Assembly: GCA_937132035.1 (NCBI GenBank)
Contig: CAKZOA010000323.1
Coordinates: 1-57,440 of the forward strand
DNA: 57,440 bases
Reading direction: 5' to 3'
Source of the DNA: an uncultured Desulfobulbaceae bacterium
GTDB lineage: Bacteria > Desulfobacterota > Desulfobulbia > Desulfobulbales > Desulfocapsaceae
The notes beneath the pieces are model-generated. The model had not been told where the DNA came from, did not search any database, and saw only the letters and a program-made list of their open reading frames with translations. The translations under genes and the position numbers were made by a program. This document shows, piece after piece, positions 6,998-15,677 of this stretch; the first letter of the stretch is position 1, and the number at the start of each line of letters is the position of its first letter.

Positions 6998-9964
6998 CTA
7001 TCGACTCAGAATCATGGCGATGGTGCGATCCATTGACAGCGGCAGCCGCACCTTGCGGCCGGCTTTGTTGGTAAACAGCACATAGCCGTTTTCAAGACCG
7101 AACAGCAGTAAATCCCGGGTTATTTCAACGTCTTTGATGCAATACGAGCACAGCTGTTCGATCTTTCCCTGCCTATACCATTCCAGGGCCTGCAGGCCGC
7201 TGCCGGTTTTCTTGACTCCCAGAGTATTCTCGGCAATGGCATTAAGGCTCAGCCGATAGCCTAGATAATTTTTTACCTCTTCAAGCAGATCAAGGCTCGG
7301 CAAATCTCCGAGCCGTCTGTCGGTATAGGCCCCGAGAACCCGATTGTCGAACCTCTTGTTATTGAAGCCGACGATCAGCTCAAAAGAATGCAGATGGTCG
7401 ATCAGATCCTTGATCTTTTCTTCGCGATAACTGACACAGCCATCACGAGTGGAGTCGTAGACCACGCCAACGGAGACGCCCATGCGTTCAGCACGATGCC
7501 AGCCTCCAACTTCGTCCGCTGAAAATTTGGTTTCGAGGTCGAAGACCCCGAAGCGTTGTGGCAGAACATCAAGGCCTTGTTTGGGGCCGATATTGCTCAC
7601 CCTCGGGCGCCCATCGGGCTGACTCTTCCTGGTGAGTCTCTCCTCTCGTGTTCTTTCCTGCACACGCACTCCGTCGTCATCGTCGCAGATTCTGGTAATA
7701 AGCTCACTGCAGCTGTTTTTGTCTATAGGCCTGTTCCCCGAGCCGCACTTGGGCGAATGCACACAGGATGGACATCCGTTTTCACACTCACATGAACTGA
7801 CGATCTCAAGAGCTTGCCGCACCAGCTCTTCGGCCTGGGCATAGGCTTCTGCTGTTAGTCCGGAACCGCCGGCATGGCCGTCATAGACGAAGATGGCCGC
7901 CCCTGCGGTCTGCTCATGATGGGGACAGGAAATGCCTCCTATATCATTCCTGTCGCAGAGCACTAATAATGGCAGCACAGCTATCATCACATGTTCGAAG
8001 GCGTGCAACCCTCCCATGAAGTGCAGGTGTTTATCTTCGATTTTTTTGACTAGGCTCTGGGGAATTTCCAGCCAGAAACCTTCTGTTTCCATAGTCTGCA
8101 GCGGCAGATCGAGGGCAATGGCGGCAACCAGTTTATTGGTCCCCTTGTTTCGCTTCTGGTAACCGGTTACCTGCTCACTGACCTTAAGCAAGCCATGTGA
8201 CAACCGGCAGCCATGCAGCAGTCGCCTGTTATATACACTTAAGATCTCAGTATCTTTGCTGGCTGTCGCTCTGGTATAGTAGGAAGGGGTTGCACTCTCG
8301 ACGATGACTTCACCGGCCAACAAATCGAGTTTTTTCACCAGCCAGCTCTCTACCCGGTGCAGATACACCGCACCTTCATGACACTCCTTCAAGGCACGGA
8401 CTGCATCGATTTCTCCCAGTATGAGCCCGGTCTCGCCATTGATGATACTGAGCGATCTTCCTGTGCCCCGTAAGCTGACATGACGTTGTGGCCGTTTTCT
8501 CGTGGCAAAATAAGTGTCGCCGTCGGCTGAGAGCAGCAGGTGCGAGTTTCGACACAACAGTTCGGCGGACTGCCTGACAGCCTCACTTTGCAACAATGGC
8601 TCGCCTGCACCGATGGGGATTTCAGCTGCAGCACACTGTAAGTGCTGGCCGATGATCTTGGCATTGTCCGGATTTAGGGCGGCTGACTCCACCTGACGGG
8701 AAAAAAAATTATCCGGATTGTTCATGTAATATTGATCAAGGGCATCTTCGCTGCCAATGAGGATAACGGCCGACTCCCTGCCTCCCCTCCCTACTCTGCC
8801 GCCCCGCTGCCAGGAGGCCATGATCGAGCCGGGGTAGCCGACCAGTATGCAGATATCGAGGTCACCAATGTCAATGCCCAGTTCAAGAGCAGAGGTCGAG
8901 ATAACACCAAGGAGCGAACCGTCGGCCAGTTTCTGTTCTATATCCCTTCTCTCTTCAGGCAGAAAGCCTGCCCGGTATGAGCTGAGCTTGGCAGCCAGCT
9001 GGCCCAACCTGGGTCTGGTCCACATGGAGATAAGTTCGGTCATTTTACGGGACTGCGTGTAGACGATGGTGCGCAGGCCTCTTTTCAAGGCCGCTTCCAG
9101 CAGTTGACTTGCGGTATAGGCTGGGCTGTCCCATGGATTGAGAAAAAGAAAGTTCCTTTTGCTTTGCGGCGCCCCGGAAGAGGTGATGAGCTCCAACGGT
9201 TCGCCTATGAGCTTTTCTCCAAATTCTCTGGGATTGCCGATTGTCGCCGAGCTCAGGATAAATTGGGTCTTCTTGCCGTAATGGCTGAGTACTCTTTTCA
9301 GGCGACGCAGAAGCCAGGCTACGTGCGAGCCGAATACACCACGATATGTATGAACTTCGTCTATGATCACATAATCAAGATGACTGAAAAAATGAGCCCA
9401 GTTTTCGTGGAAGGGCAAAAACGACAGGTGCAGCATATCCGGATTGGTGATGATCACGGGCGGGGTTTTCTCCCGTATCCTTCTCCTTCTGTAGGCGGTG
9501 GTATCACCGTCGTAGATGGCAGCTACTCCCTGCGGGCATATGGTATCGATGCCGGTGAGAGAGGCGGTGAAACTCATCAGGTTCCTGAGCTGATCCTGGG
9601 AGAGCGCCTTGAGAGGGAAGAGGTAGAGCGCATGACTGCCGGCCTCTTGCAGTATAGACTCGACGACCGGCAGGTTATATATCATACTCTTGCCCGATGA
9701 CGTAGGCGTTGCCACCAGGACGTTGTCGCCTGCAGTGATTCGGGCAAGAGCGATGTTCTGGTGTGAATAAAGACTCTTCACTCCGATTTCCTGCAACCGT
9801 GAACACAGAAGCTGCGACAGAACTTCAGGCGAACGGCTATAGATAGCTTCGAGGCAGTCGAATGTCTGATGGCAGACAACCTGCGGACCGAATCTGGCCG
9901 AGGCCTTCAGCGACTGCAGGTATTCCTCCACATCGTAGTCGGGAGTGGTGCGGTGGCGGTGCAT
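6998..9964 (-). CDS. Superfamily 2 helicase with DUF1998 Zn domain fused to a DEDD exonuclease (MrfA-MrfB-like)
   Basis: 988 aa. Residues ~60-400 form an SF2 helicase core: ATPTSSGKS (85-93, Walker A), IDEVH (201-205, motif II), SSAT (238-241), and STSALELGIDIG plus QRGGRVGRGGR (motifs V-VI). A family C-terminal part follows, with FEHVMIAVLPLL, DGHAGGSG and the Cys cluster CEC..CPSC..C (725-740), as in DUF1998/Hrq1/MrfA (YprA) proteins. From ~800 on there is an RNase H-like exonuclease: FDLET (DxE, 809-811), GFNNKRFD (D873) and YCIKD (Y941, D945), resembling MrfB (YprB). In Bacillus subtilis MrfA and MrfB are separate proteins acting together in mitomycin-type DNA repair (established knowledge); here they are one polypeptide. 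It is divergent from the pheA-tyrA fusion. Confidence 0.9.
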   Translation of the reverse strand: MHRHRTTPDYDVEEYLQSLKASARFGPQVVCHQTFDCLEAIYSRSPEVLSQLLCSRLQEIGVKSLYSHQNIALARITAGDNVLVATPTSSGKSMIYNLPVVESILQEAGSHALYLFPLKALSQDQLRNLMSFTASLTGIDTICPQGVAAIYDGDTTAYRRRRIREKTPPVIITNPDMLHLSFLPFHENWAHFFSHLDYVIIDEVHTYRGVFGSHVAWLLRRLKRVLSHYGKKTQFILSSATIGNPREFGEKLIGEPLELITSSGAPQSKRNFLFLNPWDSPAYTASQLLEAALKRGLRTIVYTQSRKMTELISMWTRPRLGQLAAKLSSYRAGFLPEERRDIEQKLADGSLLGVISTSALELGIDIGDLDICILVGYPGSIMASWQRGGRVGRGGRESAVILIGSEDALDQYYMNNPDNFFSRQVESAALNPDNAKIIGQHLQCAAAEIPIGAGEPLLQSEAVRQSAELLCRNSHLLLSADGDTYFATRKRPQRHVSLRGTGRSLSIINGETGLILGEIDAVRALKECHEGAVYLHRVESWLVKKLDLLAGEVIVESATPSYYTRATASKDTEILSVYNRRLLHGCRLSHGLLKVSEQVTGYQKRNKGTNKLVAAIALDLPLQTMETEGFWLEIPQSLVKKIEDKHLHFMGGLHAFEHVMIAVLPLLVLCDRNDIGGISCPHHEQTAGAAIFVYDGHAGGSGLTAEAYAQAEELVRQALEIVSSCECENGCPSCVHSPKCGSGNRPIDKNSCSELITRICDDDDGVRVQERTREERLTRKSQPDGRPRVSNIGPKQGLDVLPQRFGVFDLETKFSADEVGGWHRAERMGVSVGVVYDSTRDGCVSYREEKIKDLIDHLHSFELIVGFNNKRFDNRVLGAYTDRRLGDLPSLDLLEEVKNYLGYRLSLNAIAENTLGVKKTGSGLQALEWYRQGKIEQLCSYCIKDVEITRDLLLFGLENGYVLFTNKAGRKVRLPLSMDRTIAMILSR

Positions 9965-9996
9965 GAACGTATTTAGGTTGCCTAATCAAGGAAGAA

Positions 9997-10053
9997 CGTA
10001 TATTTTGTCCCTTTGGTGCGACAAAGGGATTCCCGGGTTCGTATATTGTACCC
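9997..10053. promoter_or_regulatory. Hairpin flanked by CGTATATT direct repeats in divergent intergenic region
   Basis: Between the helicase and the aromatic-amino-acid gene, TCCCTTTG (10008-10015) pairs perfectly with CAAAGGGA (10022-10029). On either side lie near-copies of CGTATATT followed by TTGTCCC or GTACCC, starting at 9997 and 10040. This may be an operator or a leader element for the downstream gene; no known regulator site is recognised. Confidence 0.35.
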
Positions 10054-10112
10054 GTCTCACTATACACCACCACCCGAATCTGAAAACCCAAGATAGTAGC
10101 CATTTGAAAAAC

Positions 10113-11804
10113 ATGTCATCCATCGCAGTTTTAGGACCTATAGGTTCAGAGAGTTTTCTGGCGGCACAACAGTATCAGGCCGATGCCGACCTCGTCTGCT
10201 TCAACAGCATGTATGAACTTATAGCTGCCTTTGAGGCAGGCAAAGCAGATCGTGCCCTGATCCCGGTCTACAACACCCGTGAAGGCGAGATCAAGGAGTA
10301 TTTCAGATTTCTCGTCGACCTCCGTGGGTTCCACTGGATAGACAACGTCGTCCTGCCGGTCCATCTCTCCATCGGTTGCGTTGACAGCTCGGTTTCGGAG
10401 CTCGATACCATTGTCGGCCGCGGTTCTGTTTTCAACCAATGCAAGGATTACCTCAAGGCCAATTTTCCCAACGCCACCCTGGTAACCGTTCATGACATCG
10501 AGGCCAAGCTCACCGAGATACGGGAGCAGTCTCTGCTCACGCACGGCATAATAGAATCGGAAGAACTCCTGCGAAGGTTCCAATTTTCGTTGCTCGAGCG
10601 GGAGGTGGTTTCCCATAACAAGACACGCTTTGCCGTTCTTGCCTCAAACCCTGCCGATCCCACGGGCTATGACGCCACCGCCGTTATCACCAGGCCTCTG
10701 CGCGACCGGGTAGGCATGCTTGTCGACATTCTTGGCGAATTTACCCGCAGAGGCCTCAATATTGTCGATCTGCGCTCGGAAAATGATATCGAGACACAAA
10801 AATTGCAAATCTACCTCGAAATCGAAGGTCATTGCCGCGACGACATCATCCGAGAGGCCCTGCTGAGCGTGGAAAAAGGCGTAATTCAGGAAGAAGGGGC
10901 TTTGAAGGTGCTCGGCTCTTTTCCCCGCGTCGACATGCGAGCCAAAATGATCAAGTCTTTTGGTTTCATAGGCAGCGGTGAAATGAGCAAATGGTTTGCC
11001 GGTAGGCTGCAGAGTGAGGGATACACGACATTCCTCACCGGCAGAACGACGCCGCTGACTCCTGAGCATATGATCCCCCAGGTAGATGTCGTGGTCATCT
11101 GTGTCCCCATTTCCATCACTTCACCGACGATTATCAAATACGCTCACCTGCTCCGTCGGGGACAGGCGTTGATACTGCTTGCCGGGGAATCGGAGAATAC
11201 CTTGAAAACGGCGTTAACCTCCACCGAGGAAGGTGTTGAGGTGATGCTGGTCCATAATCTCTGGGGCCCCCAGGCTATGACGATGAAGGACAAAAACGCC
11301 GCCGTGGTCAGAACCAGAAGAAGCGGCAGTCTGTGCAGCGAGTTTGAAGCCTTTCTGTATAAACACGGTGCAGAGATCTATCAGGACAGTGCCAACAGGC
11401 ACGACCTGCTCATGGGTGTCAGCCAGAAGCTTCCCACTATCATCTCCGTAGCTCTGGCCGCCACACTTGCAGAGCATGACATCGACTGCAGGGATATCGG
11501 CAGTCACTCGACTCTCACCTCCATTTACGGTGTGCTGGCCATGGCCCGCGTCCATAGCCAGAATCCTCGTACCTACGCCGAGATCATGGCCACCAAGGGC
11601 GACGGCAGAAAGATAGTACAAACCTTTGCCTCCATGCTGGAAAAAATTGTCGCCTGTGCCGAAGAGGAAGATATTGACTGGCTTTGCGAACAGATGGAAA
11701 AAAACCGACAGTATATGACCTCCGGTTTCCTTGAATCGAAAATGAAACAGGCCAAGGCCGTAGACGAGGTTCTCAGCGAGACAGGAGTCAATCACCACTA
11801 TTGA
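10113..11804 (+). CDS. Fused prephenate dehydratase-like / ACT / prephenate dehydrogenase
   Basis: 563 aa. Residues 4-180 resemble prephenate dehydratase (start IAVLGPIGSESFLAAQQY; the catalytic-type TRF at 171-173). 190-265 is an ACT domain (RPLRDRVGMLVDILGEF), which in this family senses phenylalanine. 283-560 is a TyrA-type dehydrogenase: GFIGSGEMSKWFA nucleotide fold and VHNLWGP carrying the probable catalytic His381. The usual dehydratase opening GPEGTFS is changed to GPIGSES, so activity of the first domain is uncertain. If both halves work, one protein would make phenylpyruvate and hydroxyphenylpyruvate, the Phe and Tyr precursors. Start ATG 10113 (in-frame TTG 10104 possible); the frame opens further upstream without family similarity. 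Confidence 0.88.
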   Translation: MSSIAVLGPIGSESFLAAQQYQADADLVCFNSMYELIAAFEAGKADRALIPVYNTREGEIKEYFRFLVDLRGFHWIDNVVLPVHLSIGCVDSSVSELDTIVGRGSVFNQCKDYLKANFPNATLVTVHDIEAKLTEIREQSLLTHGIIESEELLRRFQFSLLEREVVSHNKTRFAVLASNPADPTGYDATAVITRPLRDRVGMLVDILGEFTRRGLNIVDLRSENDIETQKLQIYLEIEGHCRDDIIREALLSVEKGVIQEEGALKVLGSFPRVDMRAKMIKSFGFIGSGEMSKWFAGRLQSEGYTTFLTGRTTPLTPEHMIPQVDVVVICVPISITSPTIIKYAHLLRRGQALILLAGESENTLKTALTSTEEGVEVMLVHNLWGPQAMTMKDKNAAVVRTRRSGSLCSEFEAFLYKHGAEIYQDSANRHDLLMGVSQKLPTIISVALAATLAEHDIDCRDIGSHSTLTSIYGVLAMARVHSQNPRTYAEIMATKGDGRKIVQTFASMLEKIVACAEEEDIDWLCEQMEKNRQYMTSGFLESKMKQAKAVDEVLSETGVNHHY

Positions 11805-11863
11805 AAAACAGCATCCGGAGAAAAGATTTTCCGGGAAAACATAGTTTTTAAAAGGAGTTACTG

Positions 11864-12514
11864 ATGGCACGAACAGATTTAGGCTACCTGAACGAAATCC
11901 ACACCTGCCCGCACTGCGACCAGAAAATGAGCTGCTGCGAAGCTCCGCAGGTCCATGTCGGCGACGGCCTTGGCTGGGGATCTGAGATACTATATATATG
12001 CCTCAACGATTACTGCAGTCTCTTCCTCAACGGCTGGCGTAATATTGAGGAAAAATACGGACATCATGCCTCGTACCGTTACATGGAACTGCCGGACAGT
12101 ACCGAAGGCAACTTCATGATGGTGGGAAATGCCGACGCCTTCAAGGGCAGTGTCATCAATCCCGACGATCTCAAACGGCAAAATCAGCGATATCAGCAGG
12201 AAAAACAGGCCGTGAAAGACCTGCAGAACTGTGTCGAGGAGAAAAATCTCGCCCCCGTCCTCCATCTCATCCTTGATGAGGGCGCCGACATATCCAATAG
12301 GAAGCAGGCTATATCACTGCTTTTGCAAGTCAATGACCTCAGCTGCATAGACCCTCTGCGTAATCACACATTCCGGGACACCTCGCTGGAAATGGAATGC
12401 AACAAGATCATAGGCCTGCTGCTCAAGAAAAACTACATGAAGGAGTGCCCTTTCTGCAGCCATCTGATTAAGATGCAGGCCTCGAAATGCATGCACTGCA
12501 AAGAGGATGTCTAA
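11864..12514 (+). CDS. Protein with N- and C-terminal zinc ribbons, function unknown
   Basis: 216 aa, preceded by a good AAGGAG site 8 bases from ATG 11864. N-terminal CPHCDQKMSCC and a later YICLNDYC suggest one zinc ribbon; the last 30 residues hold CPFC...CMHC, a second treble-clef or rubredoxin-like ribbon. The middle (about 105-180) is helical and may be a short HEAT-like repeat stretch (PVLHLILDEGADISNRKQAISLLLQV). No enzyme motif is visible. I do not recognise a named family. It stands alone between the aromatic gene and tRNA-His. Confidence 0.75.
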   Translation: MARTDLGYLNEIHTCPHCDQKMSCCEAPQVHVGDGLGWGSEILYICLNDYCSLFLNGWRNIEEKYGHHASYRYMELPDSTEGNFMMVGNADAFKGSVINPDDLKRQNQRYQQEKQAVKDLQNCVEEKNLAPVLHLILDEGADISNRKQAISLLLQVNDLSCIDPLRNHTFRDTSLEMECNKIIGLLLKKNYMKECPFCSHLIKMQASKCMHCKEDV

Positions 12515-12588
12515 ACCAATTTGTCCTTGCAAAGAGAGGAGCGAACGAGTATAAGGTAGTCGCTTTTCCCAAGCTCAAAGCTCTGGAT

Positions 12589-12666
12589 GGTGGGCGTGGC
12601 TCAGTAGGTTAGAGCACCTGGTTGTGGCCCAGGAGGTCGTGGGTTCAAGTCCCATCGCCCACCCCA
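12589..12666 (+). tRNA. tRNA-His (anticodon GTG)
   Basis: Complete cloverleaf. Acceptor arm GTGGGCG (12590-12596) pairs with CGCCCAC (12656-12662). An extra encoded G at 12589 faces C73 (12663), the G-1:C73 identity pair of tRNA-His. Anticodon stem CCTGG/CCAGG encloses loop TTGTGGC with anticodon GTG at 12624-12626. T-arm GTGGG-TTCAAGT-CCCAT. CCA is encoded (12664-12666). A rho-independent terminator follows 10 bases later. Confidence 0.97.
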
Positions 12667-12676
12667 TCCTTGTGCG

Positions 12677-12708
12677 GCCCCGGTGATTTTCACCGGGGCT
12701 TTTTTTTT
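12677..12708 (+). terminator. Rho-independent terminator after tRNA-His
   Basis: GCCCCGGTG (12677-12685), loop ATTTT, CACCGGGGC (12691-12699), then nine T. Perfect 9-bp stem; textbook intrinsic terminator. Confidence 0.95.
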
Positions 12709-12733
12709 CAGGCTACGCTTTTCGGGTAAAAGC

Positions 12734-12870
12734 TATTATGAACGTATAGACTTCGCCCGCCCCGACCTCGACCAGTCAGCCGGCGACCGACTGTAGTGCT
12801 ATCAGTTCCTCGATCACCTGGATGAGTATCCCCTGGTGCGCACCACGTTGATGAGCGACTCCGGGCTATA
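12734..12870 (+). pseudogene. Possible decayed coding fragment
   Basis: One frame reads YYERIDFARPDLDQSAGDRL, a TAG stop at 12794-12796, then CYQFLDHLDEYPLVRTTLMS. Third positions are strongly C/G and the residues look like real protein, yet there is no start, no Shine-Dalgarno and an internal stop. I cannot assign a family. It is either a relic of a lost gene or a chance open stretch. Confidence 0.3.
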
Positions 12871-12947
12871 CATTTTTTTTATTATCCGGTATTATCGTTG
12901 CCATTCGCCTCTTACATTAACACCAGCAGAAAAACATATCCAATCAT

Positions 12948-13775
12948 ATGAACTATTCACAACTCGATCTGCCAGACATCCAGAATGTGCTCTTTCATCC
13001 CCGTCGTCACACTGAACCGGTCTCGACCACCGGCAAACATACCATCAACGTAGCTGCAGACTCCACCGTCACTTTGGGATGCAGATTCTTCATCAACGAT
13101 GCCAGCAGCCCCACTCTTCTTTATTTCCACGGCAACGGTGAGACGGCTAACGATTATGAAGATATCGCCCCACTGTTTGTTGAACGAGGAATGAACGTTT
13201 TTCTGGCTACTTATCGAGGCTATGGCTGGAGCAGCGGCACGCCTTCGGCTGCTGCCATGATGAAAGACAGCCTCAAAGTCTATAGTGCTGCGGTGGGCGC
13301 CATACAGGAAATGGGGCTGAAAGACACCCTCTTCGTCATGGGAAGATCCATAGGCTCCGCCGCGGCCATAGAGGTGTGCAGCCATTTCTCCGATTCTCTC
13401 AGGGGGCTCATTGTTGACAGCGGCTTCGCTCAGACTCTGCCCCTTCTCGAAAGCCTGGGGTATGATACCAGTCAGTCAGGACTCACAGAAAAGGATGGAT
13501 TCGGCAATATTGAGAAAATTGAAGAGATAAAGATTCCAACTCTTTTCCTCCACGGCTCGCAGGATCTCATCATCCCCATCCGCCAGGCGGAGAAACTGCA
13601 GGCCTTCAGCGGCGCCCGGATGAAAAAGTTTTTTGTCATTCCCGGGGCCGACCACAACAGCGTTTTGACCGTCGGTGGAGAGCTCTACTTTGAGGCCGTA
13701 AAGGACTTCATCGATGAGATAACCGGGGCAACGTCATGGAGACAGCGGCGTAAACAGTTTAAGAGGCAACGGTGA
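12948..13775 (+). CDS. Alpha/beta hydrolase
   Basis: 275 aa cytoplasmic alpha/beta-hydrolase. Motifs: oxyanion-hole region LLYFHGNGETANDYE near residue 63, nucleophile elbow GRSIGSAA near residue 138 (Ser), LFLHGSQDLIIP with the acid Asp near 208, and GADHNS with the catalytic His near 233. The full triad is therefore present. Similar to the BEM46/YfhR-like family of esterases or peptidase-like hydrolases; substrate unknown. Its TGA overlaps the GTG start of the dCMP deaminase gene, so the two are probably translated together. Confidence 0.85.
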   Translation: MNYSQLDLPDIQNVLFHPRRHTEPVSTTGKHTINVAADSTVTLGCRFFINDASSPTLLYFHGNGETANDYEDIAPLFVERGMNVFLATYRGYGWSSGTPSAAAMMKDSLKVYSAAVGAIQEMGLKDTLFVMGRSIGSAAAIEVCSHFSDSLRGLIVDSGFAQTLPLLESLGYDTSQSGLTEKDGFGNIEKIEEIKIPTLFLHGSQDLIIPIRQAEKLQAFSGARMKKFFVIPGADHNSVLTVGGELYFEAVKDFIDEITGATSWRQRRKQFKRQR

Positions 13776-14278
13776 TCATGACTTCCAAACGCAGCGACTA
13801 CCTCTCCTGGGATGAATATTTCATGGCCGTTGCCCTATTGTCGGCCGCCAGAAGCAAAGATCCGAACACACAGGTAGGCGCCTGTGTCGCCAACAAACAA
13901 AACAAAATAGTCGGCGTGGGGTACAACGGCTTCCCCTTGGGCTGTTCCGACGATGAACTACCATGGTCGCGCTCAGGTGATCTGCTCGACACCAAATACC
14001 CTTATGTCTGCCACGCCGAGCTCAATGCCGTTCTCAATTCCATTTCCAGAGACCTCAGAGAATGCAGGATATATGTGGGCCTTTTCCCCTGTAATGAATG
14101 CACCAAGGTGATTATTCAGGCAGGAATCGAAGAGATCATCTATCTCTCCGATAAATACGCCAATACCGATTCTGTCAAAGCCTCGAAGATTATGCTCGAC
14201 ACCTCTCCTCGTACCAGCTACCGTCAGCTGGCTACCAGTCGAAAATCGCTGACGGTGGACTTCTCTGTCCCCGAGTAG
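13772..14278 (+). CDS. dCMP deaminase (cytidine/deoxycytidylate deaminase family)
   Basis: Zn-dependent deaminase converting dCMP to dUMP for thymidylate supply. 168 aa. Zinc site: CHAELNAV near residue 77 (His ligand, catalytic Glu) and PCNEC near residue 106 (two Cys ligands). N-terminal WDEYFMAVALLSAARSKDPNTQVG is the family signature. Start is GTG 13772, 5 bases after AGAGG and overlapping the previous stop as GTGA; ATG 13778 is the alternative. Convergent with thiL, whose stop is only 25 bases away. Confidence 0.92.
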   Translation: MIMTSKRSDYLSWDEYFMAVALLSAARSKDPNTQVGACVANKQNKIVGVGYNGFPLGCSDDELPWSRSGDLLDTKYPYVCHAELNAVLNSISRDLRECRIYVGLFPCNECTKVIIQAGIEEIIYLSDKYANTDSVKASKIMLDTSPRTSYRQLATSRKSLTVDFSVPE

Positions 14279-14302
14279 CAATCTCCCGGCAGGTTCACGC
14301 TC

Positions 14303-15283
14303 TTACGGGGCGTGTTCAAAACCGCCGAAGGTGATATCTTTTTTGCCGTCACCCTGGCGCAGGTAGACTCTCCCTTGTTCGGCGAGAACACTCCCTATCC
14401 TTGTAAGGGATTTTCCCTGGGCCAAGCCGATTGCCTCTATTGCCCTTCTCTTGGCGCACGCTGCTGTGAAGACCAGTTCGTAGTCTTCGCCACCGGAAAT
14501 CATGAGGTTTTGGCCTGAGAGATCGTAACTCGAGCAAAGGGTATCGAAATCTTCTTCCCGTGGCAACTTTTCAGCCTCGATCTCGGCACCGACGCCGCTT
14601 TCCCCGCAGATGTGACTTATATCGGTGGCAATTCCATCGGAAATATCCTGCATGGCGGTGACGAAACCGCTGGCACTCAATGCCAGCCCCAGAGCTACCT
14701 GGGGCTGGGGATCGAGATGAGCTCGCATGAATTTTTCCGTGAGAGCATCCTCCTGCACCCCTTTGCTTAGCAGTTCGAAGCCGGCAGCCGAAGTTCCCAG
14801 CGGACCGGAGACATATATATCATCTCCCGCTTTGGCCCCGGACCGGTACAGCACTTTTTCAGCAGGGCTCGTCCCCAAGACCATGACGTTTATGGTCAGT
14901 ACGGAACTTCGTGTTGTATCACCGCCCATGAGCATGCAGCCATGATCACCCAGCATACTGTCGACACCGTGCTGCCAGCGATCAAGCCAGGAACTGGAAA
15001 GAGACGGGGGCAAAGCGATGGACAACAGCGCCAACCGCGGCCTGGCCCCCATAGCGGCAATATCTGAGATATTGACGGCCACCGACTTCCTGCCAAGCAG
15101 GTAGGGATCATGCCATTTCCTGACAAAATGCACATCCTCGACGAGAAGATCCGTGGTCGCCAGCCAGCAGAGATCACCATCACCTGTAAAAACGGCACAG
15201 TCATCGCCAATCCCCTTAATCAGCAGCTCGGAGCGATGATTGAAACGGTTACGTATTGTGGAAATAAAATCTCGTTCTCTCAC
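14303..15283 (-). CDS. thiL: Thiamine-monophosphate kinase
   Basis: Phosphorylates thiamine monophosphate to thiamine diphosphate. 326 aa from GTG 15283, preceded by GGGGAGG; this start gives the usual ThiL length and N-terminus (RERDFISTIRNRF). The frame is open further to 15385 but that part overlaps the upstream gene. Motifs: GIGDDCAVF (Mg-ATP binding), DLLVEDVHF, VAVNISDIAAMGA, MGGDTT and MQDISDGIATDI, ending with SGGEDYELVF. PurM-like ATP-binding fold. Last gene of the minus-strand run from trmN6-like to thiL; the genes are closely packed, suggesting one transcript. Confidence 0.94.
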   Translation of the reverse strand: MRERDFISTIRNRFNHRSELLIKGIGDDCAVFTGDGDLCWLATTDLLVEDVHFVRKWHDPYLLGRKSVAVNISDIAAMGARPRLALLSIALPPSLSSSWLDRWQHGVDSMLGDHGCMLMGGDTTRSSVLTINVMVLGTSPAEKVLYRSGAKAGDDIYVSGPLGTSAAGFELLSKGVQEDALTEKFMRAHLDPQPQVALGLALSASGFVTAMQDISDGIATDISHICGESGVGAEIEAEKLPREEDFDTLCSSYDLSGQNLMISGGEDYELVFTAACAKRRAIEAIGLAQGKSLTRIGSVLAEQGRVYLRQGDGKKDITFGGFEHAP

Positions 15284-15305
15284 ACACCCTCCCCTGGTTA
15301 CGCCA

Positions 15306-15677
15306 TTATTTGATCCGTTTGATAAACCCCTCTGTCTTGGATGGGGAGGATGGTCGAGTTTTCGGTGAATGAGCTCCAAAGTCAACAGCCTTGACGAATC
15401 GCTCCTCTCCCCCCATGGTGAAGATCTCCATCCCCGTCATTTGCGCTGTTCGCAGTGTCCAGGTCATTTTCTGAGGCGGCAGAGTAAGAACGCTCATATC
15501 GACATGCCACCATTCATCCTTTCTGGTGGTATCTCTCTTGATGCCGGTAACATAACCATAGACCAGCATCTGCGGTTCTTTGGCGGCTATCACAACTACA
15601 TCACCTACATCGGTGCTTTCCTTGAAATCGAGCATCTCCTGCAACTCCTTCACCAGTTTTTCCATATCCTCACTCAT
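15306..15677 (-). CDS. Conserved-looking hypothetical protein
   Basis: 123 aa from ATG 15677. Its start overlaps the stop of the upstream exported-protein gene as ATGAGTGA, an arrangement that implies translational coupling and decides the start. Sequence: acidic helical N-terminus (MSEDMEKLVKELQEMLDF), then a beta-rich part (VVVIAAKEPQMLVYGYVTGI.. WWHVDMSVLTLPP) and a basic, Ser/Pro-rich tail. No signal peptide or membrane segment. No family recognised. Confidence 0.7.
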   Translation of the reverse strand: MSEDMEKLVKELQEMLDFKESTDVGDVVVIAAKEPQMLVYGYVTGIKRDTTRKDEWWHVDMSVLTLPPQKMTWTLRTAQMTGMEIFTMGGEERFVKAVDFGAHSPKTRPSSPSKTEGFIKRIK

